This document shows, one piece after another, positions 43,964 through 53,428 of a stretch of DNA of 64,000 nucleotides; within the stretch, counting starts at the first letter, position 1, and each line of letters begins with the position of its first letter. The DNA is from an uncultured Victivallales bacterium (GTDB lineage Bacteria; Verrucomicrobiota; Lentisphaeria; Victivallales; UBA1829). The translations under genes and the position numbers were made by a program. Below the pieces are notes generated by a model. The model had not been told where the DNA came from and did not search any database. It worked only from the letters and a program-made list of their open reading frames with translations. The DNA is taken from positions 116,258 through 180,257 of the forward strand of contig CAKUDG010000003.1 in the NCBI GenBank assembly GCA_934644965.1, written 5' to 3'.

Positions 43964-44521
43964 ATGAAAACAAGAAGCATGAAAACGGCGGTTCTGATGT
44001 CCATCACTCTGTTTCTGTCATTCGCCGCGGGTTTTGCGCCGCCGGTTTCCGGATTCATCAACCCGATGGCGCCGGCGAAGGGAATGGCATGCACATCGAA
44101 TCTGAAGCAGATCGTCATGGGGCTCAAACTCTATGCGGAATCCAACAACGGAAAATTCCCCGCAGGAGATACGGAGACAATTGTCAAGACCTTGAAGGAC
44201 AGCGGTTTCCTGAGAAGCACCCAGATCTGGCGCTGTCCGGGACGCCCGAAATCGGAAAAGGTGCCCCCCGCTTCCTATACAGTCATCGGCGGGCTGAACA
44301 GTTCCATGAGTGCAGGAATGCCGATCGTTCTGGACAAGCCGGGCAATCACTCCGGATCGGTCAATGTGGGGTTTGTGGACGGGTCCACAAAAACCTTCAA
44401 GACCGATGCAAAAAACTACACCGGGCTTCTTCCCCTCTTCTCAAACATCAATGCCCGCGAAAAAGCCTTTCTGAAAGCCGCGTTTGAAAAACTTGACGGA
44501 AAGAAAACAGGGAAAGAATAA
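43964..44521 (+). CDS. Sec-secreted H-X9-DG domain protein (pseudopilin-like globular domain without pilin helix)
   Basis: 185 residues with an ordinary signal peptide (about 7-30, LMSITLFLSFAAGFAPPVSG) rather than the FTLIELL pilin helix. The body nevertheless carries the pseudopilin-type segment ACTSNLKQIVMGLKLYAESNNGKFP, a WRCPGRP block, and the exact H-X9-DG motif: His129 then Asp139-Gly140 in HSGSVNVGFVDGS. It looks like a pilin-associated globular domain released to the periplasm or surface. Starts at 43964 and 43979 are both possible. It may have its own promoter at 43677. Confidence 0.8.
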   Translation: MKTRSMKTAVLMSITLFLSFAAGFAPPVSGFINPMAPAKGMACTSNLKQIVMGLKLYAESNNGKFPAGDTETIVKTLKDSGFLRSTQIWRCPGRPKSEKVPPASYTVIGGLNSSMSAGMPIVLDKPGNHSGSVNVGFVDGSTKTFKTDAKNYTGLLPLFSNINAREKAFLKAAFEKLDGKKTGKE

Positions 44522-44695
44522 TATTTAGGAATAGGATATGGCATATGGAATACCCCCGTTTTTCAGGGCGGCATTCCCATCACATTGATATTCACATTGA
44601 TGTCCCCTGCTCCCGGTACAAACCTGCTCCCGGTACAAACCCGCTCCCCGCAGAAAGGAAGAGAGGAAAAGCGCTTCAAAAATTCATACGCACCC

Positions 44696-44723
44696 TTGTA
44701 AAAACAGATTTCCATGATATAGT
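44696..44723 (+). promoter_or_regulatory. Putative guaB promoter
   Basis: TTGTAA (44696-44701) and TATAGT (44718-44723) with a 16-base spacer, about 80 bases before the guaB start. Confidence 0.55.
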
Positions 44724-44804
44724 AAGAAGGCAAACAAAGAACAGTTTGCCGTCCCCCCCTGATCCCCCAGAAGAGGCGGCCCAACTCAAGGAGAACAGAG
44801 AGCT

Positions 44805-46304
44805 ATGGGCAACCAGTTTATTGACGGATTCATGTCGCAGTTCCGCTATGAGGGACTTACCTTCGACGATATTTCCCTGCTGACACAGTACGCGGATTTT
44901 CTTCCCGCCGACACCGATATCACCACGAATTTTTCGCGGAACATCAAACTGAACATTCCGTTTGTCAGCGCCGCGATGGACACAGTGACGGAAAGCGGAA
45001 TGGCCATCGCCATGGCGAAGCTCGGCGGAATCGGAGTGATACACAAGAATCTGGATGCGGCGGCTCAGGCGGACGAAGTGCGGAAAGTCAAACAGTATCT
45101 GAACGGATTCATCCGGAAACCGGTGCTGTTTCACGAGAATCTGTCTGTCCGTGAAATGCTGCGTGAGAAAGAGGAGAAGCAGTACTCCTTTTCCGGTTTT
45201 CCGATTGTCAACGATGAAGGGATTCTGGTGGGGATCGTCACGGCGAGGGACATCAAGTTCCTGACGAATTATGACATGAAGCTCAAGGAAGTCATGACGG
45301 CTCCGCCCGTCACCGCGCCGGAAGGGACGGGTCTGGACGAAGTCTTTCATCTGATGCTTCAGCACAAGGTCGGCAAACTTCCGACCGTCGATGCGGAGGG
45401 GCGTCTGACCGGGCTTTACAGTTTTTCCGACGTCCGCTCCATCATAGAAAACATGGAACCCGCCTACAACCGCGATGCGGAACACCGCCTTCGCGCCGCC
45501 GCGGCAATCAGCCCCTATGACGAAGCCAGAGCCGAAGCCCTCGCCGACGCAGATGTGGACGCTTTCGTGATCGACACCGCCCACGGACATTCCAGGGGAG
45601 TGATCGAAACCGTGAAAATCCTCAAGGACCGTTACCCCGATATTGACATTGTCGCAGGAAATATCGCCACTTACGATGCGGCGAAGGCGCTTCTGGACGC
45701 AGGTGTCGACGCCGTGAAAGTGGGAATCGGGCCGGGCTCCATCTGCACGACCCGCGTGGTGGCAGGAGTCGGCACGCCTCAGGTCACCGCCATCTACGAG
45801 GCGGCCAAGGCCATCGGGGACAGTGTGCCGATCATTGCAGACGGGGGGATCAAACAATCCGGAGACGTTGCCAAGGCGATTGCCGTCGGAGCCAGCACCG
45901 TCATGATGGGTTCCGTTCTGGCGGGCACGCTGGAAAGCCCGGGGGAAAAGATCATCGACCGCGGCAGACGCTATGTCGTCTACAGAGGCATGGGCAGTCT
46001 CGAAGCGATGAAGAAGTCCAAGGGCAGCCGCGAACGCTATGGGCAGGTCGATGTGGACGACAGCAAGAAACTGGTCCCGCAGGGTGTGGAAGGCATGGTT
46101 CCCTATCGCGGCGAACTCTGGGAAGTCGTCCACCAGTTTTCCGGCGGACTGCGTTATTCGCTCGGATACTGCGGCGCACGGGATCTTGTCACGCTGCGGG
46201 CGACCGCAAAACTCATCCGCGTCAGCGGCTCGGCATTGAAGGAAGCGCATCCGCATGACATCATCATGCGCAAGGATGCTCCCAACTATATGCAGGACAA
46301 CTGA
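44805..46304 (+). CDS. guaB: Inosine-5'-monophosphate dehydrogenase
   Basis: 499 residues with the complete IMPDH layout: EGLTFDDISLL at the start, VSAAMDTVTESGMAIAMA, two CBS domains (about 95-215), VDAFVIDTAHGHSRGVIETV, the active-site loop KVGIGPGSICTTRVV with the nucleophilic Cys, and IADGGIKQSGDVAKAI. The finger region EGMVPYRGEL is present near the end. It oxidises IMP to XMP, the committed step to GMP. AGGAG stands 11 bases before the ATG. Confidence 0.97.
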   Translation: MGNQFIDGFMSQFRYEGLTFDDISLLTQYADFLPADTDITTNFSRNIKLNIPFVSAAMDTVTESGMAIAMAKLGGIGVIHKNLDAAAQADEVRKVKQYLNGFIRKPVLFHENLSVREMLREKEEKQYSFSGFPIVNDEGILVGIVTARDIKFLTNYDMKLKEVMTAPPVTAPEGTGLDEVFHLMLQHKVGKLPTVDAEGRLTGLYSFSDVRSIIENMEPAYNRDAEHRLRAAAAISPYDEARAEALADADVDAFVIDTAHGHSRGVIETVKILKDRYPDIDIVAGNIATYDAAKALLDAGVDAVKVGIGPGSICTTRVVAGVGTPQVTAIYEAAKAIGDSVPIIADGGIKQSGDVAKAIAVGASTVMMGSVLAGTLESPGEKIIDRGRRYVVYRGMGSLEAMKKSKGSRERYGQVDVDDSKKLVPQGVEGMVPYRGELWEVVHQFSGGLRYSLGYCGARDLVTLRATAKLIRVSGSALKEAHPHDIIMRKDAPNYMQDN

Positions 46305-46377
46305 TGTCCCGCTGAAGTCAGTTCTTCCTTTCTTCCTTCCCTTCCCCGGAAGCGGAAGACGGCAATAGCAGGAACTT

Positions 46378-46698
46378 ATGAGAACCATTCTGTCCATAGC
46401 CATCCTCCCCGCCTTTCTGGCGGTCATTGCCGCGGGGCTTCTGGGCTTGTTCTACTACAGCTGCGCGGGACTGCCTCTGGCGGAGGAATATTCGATTCAG
46501 GGGCATGTCCTGGCGGCGGGACTGTATTTTTCTCTGGCGGCGGGACTGCCGCTGGCGGTGTTTTCCACACTTGCGGGAGTGGTCCTGACGGTTTTGTCAT
46601 TCATTTTGAAAAGCTGGATACGGGCCTTCATGTCAATGATCATTACCGTCAGCGCCTTCTACATCTGGGTTTACATGGTCAACGTGCCCCTGCCGTAA
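46378..46698 (+). CDS. Small integral membrane protein, unknown
   Basis: 106 residues with three clear hydrophobic segments (about 4-30, 43-74 and 80-102) and very few charged residues. No motif or family is recognised. It starts 73 bases after guaB and ends 122 bases before ispF, so it might be carried on either transcript. The frame, hydrophobic pattern and codon choice look like a real gene. Confidence 0.6.
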   Translation: MRTILSIAILPAFLAVIAAGLLGLFYYSCAGLPLAEEYSIQGHVLAAGLYFSLAAGLPLAVFSTLAGVVLTVLSFILKSWIRAFMSMIITVSAFYIWVYMVNVPLP

Positions 46699-46820
46699 TC
46701 AGCGGGGGGGAAAAGGGCTAAACAACGGCGTTGGGGATATGTGAGAAAAAAGTGTGAATGGGACTCGGACAAGAGTCCGAAATCCGGAGAAAACAACTGA
46801 AAATGCAGGAAACAGACGCC

Positions 46821-47294
46821 ATGCGCATCGGATACGGATGCGATCTGCACAGACTTGCGGGAAACAGGAAACTCATTCTCTGCGGAGTGGAAATTCCCTT
46901 TGAGAAGGGGCTTCTCGGTCACAGTAACGCAGACGTTGCCGTCCATGCGCTGATCGACGCTCTTCTCGGAGCGCTGGCGCTGGGGGATATCGGTTCCTTC
47001 TTTCCCGATTCCGATCCTCTCTACAAAGATGCGGACAGCATGGAGCTGCTGAAGCAGATTCTGGCACACGACGCCTTCCGTAACTGGACACTTGTCAACG
47101 CAGATCTGAGCATTCTTGCACAGAAACCGAAACTGGCCCCGCATATCGGAGAAATGAGGCAGTCCCTTGCCGATGCGCTGGGGGTGGACTGTTCACGAAT
47201 CTCCGTCAAGGCAAAAACGGCGGAAGGACTCGGAGACATCGGAGAAGGGAGAGCCATGGAGGCAAGAGCTGTCGTACTTCTGCGGAGGAAATGA
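46821..47294 (+). CDS. ispF: 2-C-methyl-D-erythritol 2,4-cyclodiphosphate synthase
   Basis: 157 residues of IspF: MRIGYGCDLHRL supplies the zinc ligands Asp8 and His10, GLLGHSNADVAVHALIDALLG supplies His42, then ALALGDIGSFFPDSDP and the conserved KAKTAEGLGDIGEGRAMEA. It closes the cyclic diphosphate ring in the MEP pathway. ATG 46821 is preferred over 46803 because AGGAAAC precedes it by 10 bases and the family begins at this Met. Confidence 0.96.
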   Translation: MRIGYGCDLHRLAGNRKLILCGVEIPFEKGLLGHSNADVAVHALIDALLGALALGDIGSFFPDSDPLYKDADSMELLKQILAHDAFRNWTLVNADLSILAQKPKLAPHIGEMRQSLADALGVDCSRISVKAKTAEGLGDIGEGRAMEARAVVLLRRK

Positions 47295-47424
47295 AAGATT
47301 CTCTCCTTCCCGAGGAGGATGGGGGGAGACGGCCGATTCCTGTTTTCACCCCTTCCCGTCAGATCTTCCATATCACTTATGATCACTCATTCACTTCTAT
47401 CATTCTGGAGAAACGGAACACCTC

Positions 47425-48684
47425 ATGACACGCATTCTGATCTACCTTTTTCCCTTTCTGGTGAATTTCATTTCCGGGGGGACGTTTTTCATCACGGCCT
47501 ACCGGATGGCGGACGCGGGAGCGGGAGGGTTCCTGGTCGGGCTGACACTGGCGACCTGGGCGATTGTCTATTCGACACTGTCCCTTCTCGTCGGGAAAAA
47601 GACGACGCCTGAAAATTCTCCGGCACTGATTATCACCGGAGCCCTTCTCCTTTCCCTGGACGCGCTGGGATTCATCGTCTTCGACGGTCTTTACACGCAG
47701 TATCTCTGGCTTGCGCTGAACGGGAGTGCCTTTGCCTGTTACTGCACGCCCTTCCAGGTTTTCATGAAATCGCTGGAAGAGGATGAAAATACGGGGACGG
47801 TGCGTTCCGCCGCCTATTATACGGCATCCTGGAGTCTGGGAATGGCGGTAGGACCGTTTTTCTTTGCAGTGCTGCAGGCGAATACGGCTTTCGCGATCAA
47901 TGCGTTTCTGGGACTGTTCATCGCGTGCGGGGTGTTTTATGCGGGACGCGTCAAACAGCGTCAAAAGCAGGAACAGGAAAAAACAGCCGGGCAGGATTCA
48001 TTTCCCTGCTGCAGCAAACCCGCACACGAAAACCACGGCGCCATGAAGAAAGCGGAGGAGGAAAGCAATACGCTTCAAACAGCTCAAAAGGGAATCCCGG
48101 AGGAGAAAACAGATTATTCTTCGTATCCGGATCTGGCATGGGTCGGATGGACGGTCGGGGGGATCGGGACGGTCAGCATCACGGTGATCCGTTCTCTGTT
48201 TCCGGAACGGGCGGTGTCGCTGGGTTTCCGGAAGTTTGATGCGGGAGCCGTACTTGCGGTATTGAGTCTGGCTCAGGCTCTCACCGCATTCCTGCTGGCA
48301 AAGGGGAAATACTGGATGTACCGGGCAAAACCGGCGTTCTGGACAGGACTCTGCGGAACACTGGCGCTGGCGGGGTTCGGACTGGGATGGAAAATGTTCG
48401 TCTTCTACGGAGCCGCCGTCGTATACGGAATTTTCTCCGGATGCATGTATTTTTATCTGGTGTTCCATTCACTGGTGCATCCGAAGAGGAGTGCGCAATA
48501 TGTCGCTGTCAATGAAGCACTGGTGGGCCTGGCCAATATCTCGGGGCCGATTCTGGGCGGATGGTTCGCAACGGAGAATACGGGATATCCCTTTCTCGGA
48601 GCGGCTGTCCTGGTTCTCGCGGCGACGGCAGTCCAGGTGATCCGTTTTCACAAAGTCAGCCTCTCCCCCGGAAGAATGCAGTAA
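47425..48684 (+). CDS. MFS-type transporter
   Basis: 419 residues with about 12 hydrophobic segments in two halves, separated by a cytoplasmic loop (about 178-232) full of Lys, Glu and Gln (KQRQKQEQEKTAG, KKAEEESNTLQTAQKG). The first half shows TYRMADAGAGGFLVGLTLATW and SAAYYTASWSLGMAVGPFFF, typical of the major facilitator superfamily. Substrate not inferable; no sugar- or drug-specific motif is clear. The loop is a polypurine-encoded insert like those in the lipid operon. Confidence 0.8.
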   Translation: MTRILIYLFPFLVNFISGGTFFITAYRMADAGAGGFLVGLTLATWAIVYSTLSLLVGKKTTPENSPALIITGALLLSLDALGFIVFDGLYTQYLWLALNGSAFACYCTPFQVFMKSLEEDENTGTVRSAAYYTASWSLGMAVGPFFFAVLQANTAFAINAFLGLFIACGVFYAGRVKQRQKQEQEKTAGQDSFPCCSKPAHENHGAMKKAEEESNTLQTAQKGIPEEKTDYSSYPDLAWVGWTVGGIGTVSITVIRSLFPERAVSLGFRKFDAGAVLAVLSLAQALTAFLLAKGKYWMYRAKPAFWTGLCGTLALAGFGLGWKMFVFYGAAVVYGIFSGCMYFYLVFHSLVHPKRSAQYVAVNEALVGLANISGPILGGWFATENTGYPFLGAAVLVLAATAVQVIRFHKVSLSPGRMQ

Positions 48685-48969
48685 AACAGTCAAGAAAAGA
48701 AGAAGAAGAAGAAGAGCCTTCCCCGTTCTCTTTTCCGTTTCCGGAAACTCCGGGAAGGGCTCTCAGACACTCTGCAGCTCAGGAAAGGGAAGACATCTCA
48801 TAAGCGGAACTGCTTCTCCCGTGTTTTTCTACAGGGAGTATTTTTCTACAGGGAGCTCCATTTCAGAAGTCCGCCGCGGAAGAAAGAACGGAAAGAGAGG
48901 AGTGCGGGAACCGGAGAAGTGGGGGGGGAAAAAACGGGAAAAGCTGGCAAAAGGGGCCCTTTTTTTCCG

Positions 48970-49365
48970 TCATTCAGGAAAACCCCAGGAAGAAACCGCA
49001 AGATCTTCCGGATCCGCCCGCCTGCTGTGATCCGGCATGGTGGAGGACAGAGATTCATAGATTTCCTCCAAGCGGCGGAAACATTCCTCCGCGCGGACAA
49101 AATCGGACGCCTTCGCAAACGTATTGAGTTCAATCACGCTCCGTTCGATTTCTTTTGCACCGATGGTGCCGGAGCTTCCTGCGAGAGTATGCGAAGCCGT
49201 GCGGATCAGGGGGATGTCACGATGCTCCAGTCCGGAACGGATCTGAGCGACACAGCTCCCGAAGGTGGAAAAATACAGAAGGAGACATTCCTCGGCATCC
49301 TGAGATGAAAAATCCAGACTGCGGAGATACGCCATCATTTGCTCTTTCATTTCCAATGCATTCAT
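48970..49365 (-). CDS. Stand-alone Hpt (histidine phosphotransfer) domain protein
   Basis: 131 residues, helical, with the Hpt signature LIRTASHTLAGSSGTIGAKEIE; His59 is the expected phospho-acceptor. Such proteins pass phosphate between a hybrid sensor kinase and a response regulator. No kinase or regulator gene lies beside it, so the partners are elsewhere. The C-terminal ~18 residues are a non-conserved tail. Confidence 0.88.
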   Translation of the reverse strand: MNALEMKEQMMAYLRSLDFSSQDAEECLLLYFSTFGSCVAQIRSGLEHRDIPLIRTASHTLAGSSGTIGAKEIERSVIELNTFAKASDFVRAEECFRRLEEIYESLSSTMPDHSRRADPEDLAVSSWGFPE

Positions 49366-49950
49366 CTCTGCATTTCCCTTTCCCCCCGGACTTTCCAGCG
49401 GTCAGGAGACTGGCTTCAAACGTCTTTACGCCTCTAGGCCTCTACATCGGCACAACGCGAAGTTTTTTCTTCCGGCTTCTCTGCGGCAACCTGTTTCCAA
49501 ACAAAGACTCAGGAAGAAAAATCTCTCTTCCTTTTGTCCTGAAAAAAACCAAAAAAAGGAAACGGACCTGATTCCGCGGAATCCGGCCTTTTCCCCGGAG
49601 AGGGAAAAAAGAGAAGGGTTCCGGACGGACCAACGCCTTTTCTTCGAGCTCACCGTACGAGAGGACAACGAGATTACTATAGACGTTCGGCAGGAACCTG
49701 TCAAATTTCTCCGGAGAAGCGGGTATGGAAAAATCCCCGCGTTGCGGGAAAAAATCCCCGTATCGTGGGAAATGGGGAAACTTGCAAAGGAAGCGCAGCT
49801 CTGCGGATCCATCCCATCCGGAGGGAAAGGAAGAGAGATGGAAAAAATCCTGTTTTTCCGGCGTGGACGTTGGAAAAAAGAAGGGATTCATTTTATATTG
49901 TCAGGAATCAGAAACACCGCATTTTCATTGCTTCATGGAGATTGCAGCAG
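49366..49950. other. Intergenic region before tsaB with a weak promoter
   Basis: No supported gene. Overlapping short frames on the minus strand are Phe/Ser/Arg-rich and lack resemblance to known proteins. TTGGAA (49870-49875) and TATATT (49894-49899), 18 bases apart, could start the tsaB transcript about 45 bases before its ATG. Confidence 0.45.
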
Positions 49951-50649
49951 ATGACAACGGATTACAAAGCCGGACTCGACTATTCCTGCGGAGAAGCCGC
50001 ATTCGCCGTCCTCGACCGGGACGGTCAGGTGATTGTCGACGCCACTCTTCCCCTGAACAACCGCGACGCATCCGGGATTCCGCTCTGGATGGAACAAACC
50101 CTGAAAGCAAAAGGGCTGGATTTTTCCTGTATATCCGAATGGAGCTGCGGCTCCGGTCCCGGCTCCTTCACTGGGCTCCGGATTGCCTCCTCTCTCCTGA
50201 TGGGGCTCTGTTTTGGAAGAGAGGGAGTCAAGCGCAGGAGCGTTTCCAGCGCATCGGCAATTGCGGGGGGAGCCGATCTCCCGGAAACGGCAGAAACGGC
50301 AATTGTGCTTTATGACGGCAGGAAAAAGGAAATCCTGGGCTGTCCGCTGAGAAAGGAAGAGGGCTTTTTCCGCAATGACGGGAGTGGAATCCGAGTGATC
50401 ACAAATCCGGAAGAGGCGGAGAAACTGACTAAACAGTTTGATGCATTGCTCATTTTAAGGAAAGATTTTCCCGCACTCGAGAAAGTCGCAGGGGAAGCCT
50501 TTTCCAGGAAAGTACAGGTGATGGAACATGTTCCGGCGGCGGAACTGGCGCGATTCCGTCCGGGAGTGTTTGATGCGGGACTCGGGGAGCTGACTTATCT
50601 GAGGCCGGCGGTATTTGTCGAACCGGGAAAGGTGCGGGTGCTGCCATGA
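49951..50649 (+). CDS. tsaB: tRNA threonylcarbamoyladenosine biosynthesis protein TsaB
   Basis: 232 residues of the ASKHA fold: TDYKAGLDYSCGEAAFAVL and the diagnostic SCGSGPGSFTGLRIASSLLMG. It partners TsaD and TsaE to make t6A in tRNA. The ATG at 49951 directly precedes the family's start; the frame is open further upstream but that part has no TsaB likeness. The usual DTS near the N-terminus is altered to DYS. It overlaps the next gene by four bases. Confidence 0.9.
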   Translation: MTTDYKAGLDYSCGEAAFAVLDRDGQVIVDATLPLNNRDASGIPLWMEQTLKAKGLDFSCISEWSCGSGPGSFTGLRIASSLLMGLCFGREGVKRRSVSSASAIAGGADLPETAETAIVLYDGRKKEILGCPLRKEEGFFRNDGSGIRVITNPEEAEKLTKQFDALLILRKDFPALEKVAGEAFSRKVQVMEHVPAAELARFRPGVFDAGLGELTYLRPAVFVEPGKVRVLP

Positions 50650-51491
50650 AAAAGTTCACTGCATCATGTCTGGGCTGTTCTCTTCTGCTTGCGGTGCTGT
50701 TCCTGCTTTTTGCGGGCGGGCTTCTCTTTCTGCTTTCGAGAGTCTTTTCCGACACTCCGGTAAACCGCCCAGATTTCAGGGAAATAGACAGGAAGGAACT
50801 TCTGGGAGTCCAGCAGAAACTTTCCGGCGAACTTCTCAAGATCCTGAACGTCCGTGAAGATACAGCCGACCAGGTTTCCAGCATCGAACTCACTTCCGGT
50901 GAAGTGAATACGCTCCTGACCTTCCTTGCTGGCACTCATTCTCCGACGCTTCCGCTTCTTCAGGAGCAAGTCTCCCGGAGAAATCCAGGGATCCGTCTGG
51001 AAAACGGCTGGGCGGAAATTCAAGGGGATTGCCTGAATCTTGTCTATTCGCAGGATGCCGGAGTGCGGACGCCGTTCGGCTCTCTTCTGAATTTCAACAT
51101 TTCTCTTCGCACGGGATACCGCGCCGGGCAGCCGTACTGCCTGCTGACTTGCCTGAAAATCGGGAATCTGACTCTTCGCAGAAATGAATCCGGATCCGCG
51201 AAAGATCTCAGGAAGCTCTTCTCCCCCGAGGATCTGGAACGGATCCGGACGATTCTGGAAACAGTGGAAATCAAGAACGATACTCTTCTGATCCGTTACC
51301 GCCCCTGCGGGATCAGAAAACTGCTTCTGGAATCGACCGGAGGCAGACTGCCGATGTTACCCCTCCCCGCAACTTATTCCGGAGGAGACGGACATACGGA
51401 CTCCGCAGACACGAATGCGGAATCCAGTTCATCAGAGGAATCACCCCCCATCATCAACCAGCCCCCCGGAGGAGGACGCTATGCTGAATGA
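50646..51491 (+). CDS. Single-pass membrane protein, unknown
   Basis: 281 residues: one N-terminal membrane helix (about 10-32), then an extracytoplasmic domain with beta-strand character (LTSGEVNTLLTFLAG, WAEIQGDCLNLVYS, YCLLTCLKIGNLTLRR) and a Ser/Asp/Pro-rich tail. The central layout recalls lipid-binding or LolA/DUF-type periplasmic proteins but no family can be named. It overlaps tsaB by ATGA and the eda start by 11 bases, suggesting co-translation. Confidence 0.65.
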   Translation: MKKFTASCLGCSLLLAVLFLLFAGGLLFLLSRVFSDTPVNRPDFREIDRKELLGVQQKLSGELLKILNVREDTADQVSSIELTSGEVNTLLTFLAGTHSPTLPLLQEQVSRRNPGIRLENGWAEIQGDCLNLVYSQDAGVRTPFGSLLNFNISLRTGYRAGQPYCLLTCLKIGNLTLRRNESGSAKDLRKLFSPEDLERIRTILETVEIKNDTLLIRYRPCGIRKLLLESTGGRLPMLPLPATYSGGDGHTDSADTNAESSSSEESPPIINQPPGGGRYAE

Positions 51492-52143
51492 ATATCAGAA
51501 AAAATCCGCGGCCGCAGTCGAACGGCTTTCCGCAATCAGGATCATTCCCGTACTGGTGCTGAACTCAGTGGAAAAAGGCCTGCGCATCTGTGAACTGCTC
51601 GAACGCTGCGGACTCCCCGCAGCCGAAATCACCTTCCGGACAAAAGAAGCGGAAAGCATCATCCGGGAAGCCTCGAAACGTTTTCCGGAGCTTTTCCTCG
51701 GAGCGGGAACCATCCTGAACACGGATGACCTTCATCGTGCATTCGATGCGGGAGCCCGTTTTGCAGTCGCACCGGGATTCAACCCGAAGGTACTGCGCGA
51801 GGCTGTGGAACACGCGCTGCCCTTCTCACCCGGAGTCTGCACGCCTTCCGAAATCGAGCAGGCGTATGATCTCGGGTGCACCTTCCTGAAATTCTTTCCT
51901 GCAGAAGCGGCGGGGGGAACGGCCATGCTGAAATCGATGTCTGCGCCATACAAACATCTCGGAATCCGTTTCATGCCGACAGGAGGAGTCACCAGCGCCA
52001 ATGCGGCGGAATATCTGTCCATGCGAGAGGTTGCCGCTGTCGGCGGGACCTGGCTCGGGAAGGCGGCGGATCTGGAAGCCGGCCGTTGGGACGCTGTCGA
52101 AAACGCCGTTCGGGACGCTGTGAAACTCGCCGCCCGCATTTGA
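51481..52143 (+). CDS. eda: KDPG/KHG aldolase
   Basis: 220 residues of the class I aldolase Eda: IRIIPVLVLNSVEKGLRI, AAEITFRTKEAESIIRE with the catalytic Glu, LGAGTILNTDDLHRAFDAGARFAVAPG and FLKFFPAEAAGG with the Schiff-base Lys. MPTGGVTSANAAEYL closes the phosphate site. It splits 2-keto-3-deoxy-6-phosphogluconate to pyruvate and glyceraldehyde-3-phosphate. GGAGGAGG precedes the ATG by about 6 bases. The KDG kinase that makes its substrate follows 112 bases later. Confidence 0.95.
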   Translation: MLNEYQKKSAAAVERLSAIRIIPVLVLNSVEKGLRICELLERCGLPAAEITFRTKEAESIIREASKRFPELFLGAGTILNTDDLHRAFDAGARFAVAPGFNPKVLREAVEHALPFSPGVCTPSEIEQAYDLGCTFLKFFPAEAAGGTAMLKSMSAPYKHLGIRFMPTGGVTSANAAEYLSMREVAAVGGTWLGKAADLEAGRWDAVENAVRDAVKLAARI

Positions 52144-52255
52144 AAAATATCGTCTTCAGATCTTCAAGACGGGCGGAGGGGGGACAGGAGGAAAATCCGG
52201 ACTCCGGAGAGATTTGATTTTTTTACAGATAAAGAAGATAGAGGGAGTTTAAGAA

Positions 52256-53356
52256 ATGTCTGTTCTGCAATACAAAACGTCCGGAGAATGCCGTTATGAC
52301 ATTCTGAGTCTTGGAGAAGTGATGCTTCGATTTGACCCGGGAGCGGGGAGGATCCATACCGCCAGATCCTTTACAGTATGGGAAGGCGGCGGAGAATACA
52401 ATGTTGCGCGCGGACTCCGGCGCTGTTTCGGACTTCGTGCGGGGGTGGTGACGGCATTGGCCGACAATCCTGTGGGGCGTCTGGTGGAGGATTTCATCCT
52501 GCAGGGGGGAGTGGATGTTTCCCTGATCAAATGGGTCCCTTACGACGGCACCGGCCGAACCGTCCGCAACGGACTGAATTTTACGGAACGCGGATTTGGA
52601 ATCCGCGGCGCGCGCGGGTGTTCCGACAGAGGAAACACGGCTGTTTCCCAGCTGAAAGAGGGCGATATCGACTGGGAATACATTTTCGGCACACTCGGAG
52701 TGCGTCATTTCCACACGGGGGGGATTTTTGCGGCGCTTTCAGATTCCACGCCGGGTGTGGTGGCCGAGGCGCTCAGAACAGCAAAAAAATACGGCACCAT
52801 TACCAGTTACGATCTGAATTACCGTCCCTCGCTCTGGAAAAGCATCGGGGGGAAGGAACGGGCCAGAGAGGTGAACAGGGAGATTGCGAAATACGTGGAT
52901 GTGATGATCGGAAATGAGGAGGATTTCACGGCCTGTCTGGGATTTGAAGTCGAGGGTGTCGATGAAAATCTCGAAAACATTCAGGTAGAGGGATTCCGGA
53001 AAATGATAGAACATGCTCTGGAAGTCTATCCCAATTTTCAGGTCGCGGCGACCACTCTCCGCACGGTGAAAACGGCTTCTGTGAATGACTGGAGTGCGAT
53101 TGCGTGGCATGGCGGGAACTTTTATGAATCCATCCGGCGGCCGGGGCTCGAGATCTTTGACCGTGTCGGCGGGGGTGACAGTTTTGCATCGGGACTGATT
53201 TACGGCCTGATTACCTCTGACAGCATGGAAAAGGCGGTCAATTACGGGGCGGCGCACGGGGCTTTGGCGATGACGACTCCGGGGGATACATCCATGGCAA
53301 CGCTCGATGAAGTTGAAAAACTGATGAAAGGAGCATCGGCGCGCGTGGACCGCTGA
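52256..53356 (+). CDS. kdgK: PfkB-family sugar kinase, probably 2-keto-3-deoxygluconate kinase
   Basis: 366 residues of the ribokinase/PfkB fold: ILSLGEVMLRFDPG, WEGGGEYNVARGLRRCFG, the SYDLNYRPSLWKS block, a NEEDF motif and the ATP/catalytic signature DRVGGGDSFASGLIYG. Position directly after eda makes 2-keto-3-deoxygluconate the most likely substrate. It would feed sugar acids made by dehydratases such as the enolase-family enzyme encoded at 24947-26110. It is slightly longer than typical KdgK (about 310), with an extra segment near 220-250. Confidence 0.88.
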   Translation: MSVLQYKTSGECRYDILSLGEVMLRFDPGAGRIHTARSFTVWEGGGEYNVARGLRRCFGLRAGVVTALADNPVGRLVEDFILQGGVDVSLIKWVPYDGTGRTVRNGLNFTERGFGIRGARGCSDRGNTAVSQLKEGDIDWEYIFGTLGVRHFHTGGIFAALSDSTPGVVAEALRTAKKYGTITSYDLNYRPSLWKSIGGKERAREVNREIAKYVDVMIGNEEDFTACLGFEVEGVDENLENIQVEGFRKMIEHALEVYPNFQVAATTLRTVKTASVNDWSAIAWHGGNFYESIRRPGLEIFDRVGGGDSFASGLIYGLITSDSMEKAVNYGAAHGALAMTTPGDTSMATLDEVEKLMKGASARVDR

Positions 53357-53428
53357 TCTGCTGCGCATGACTGCTCTCTTCTGGGCTTATTGCTTTTTTG
53401 CGGGGATCGGGATGGGGATCCCCCCCTT

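Noticed and set aside
49426..49891. Minus-strand frame of 149 codons before tsaB
   Set aside because: Phe/Ser/Arg-rich with low complexity, no ribosome-binding site or homology, on the opposite strand to the tsaB promoter.
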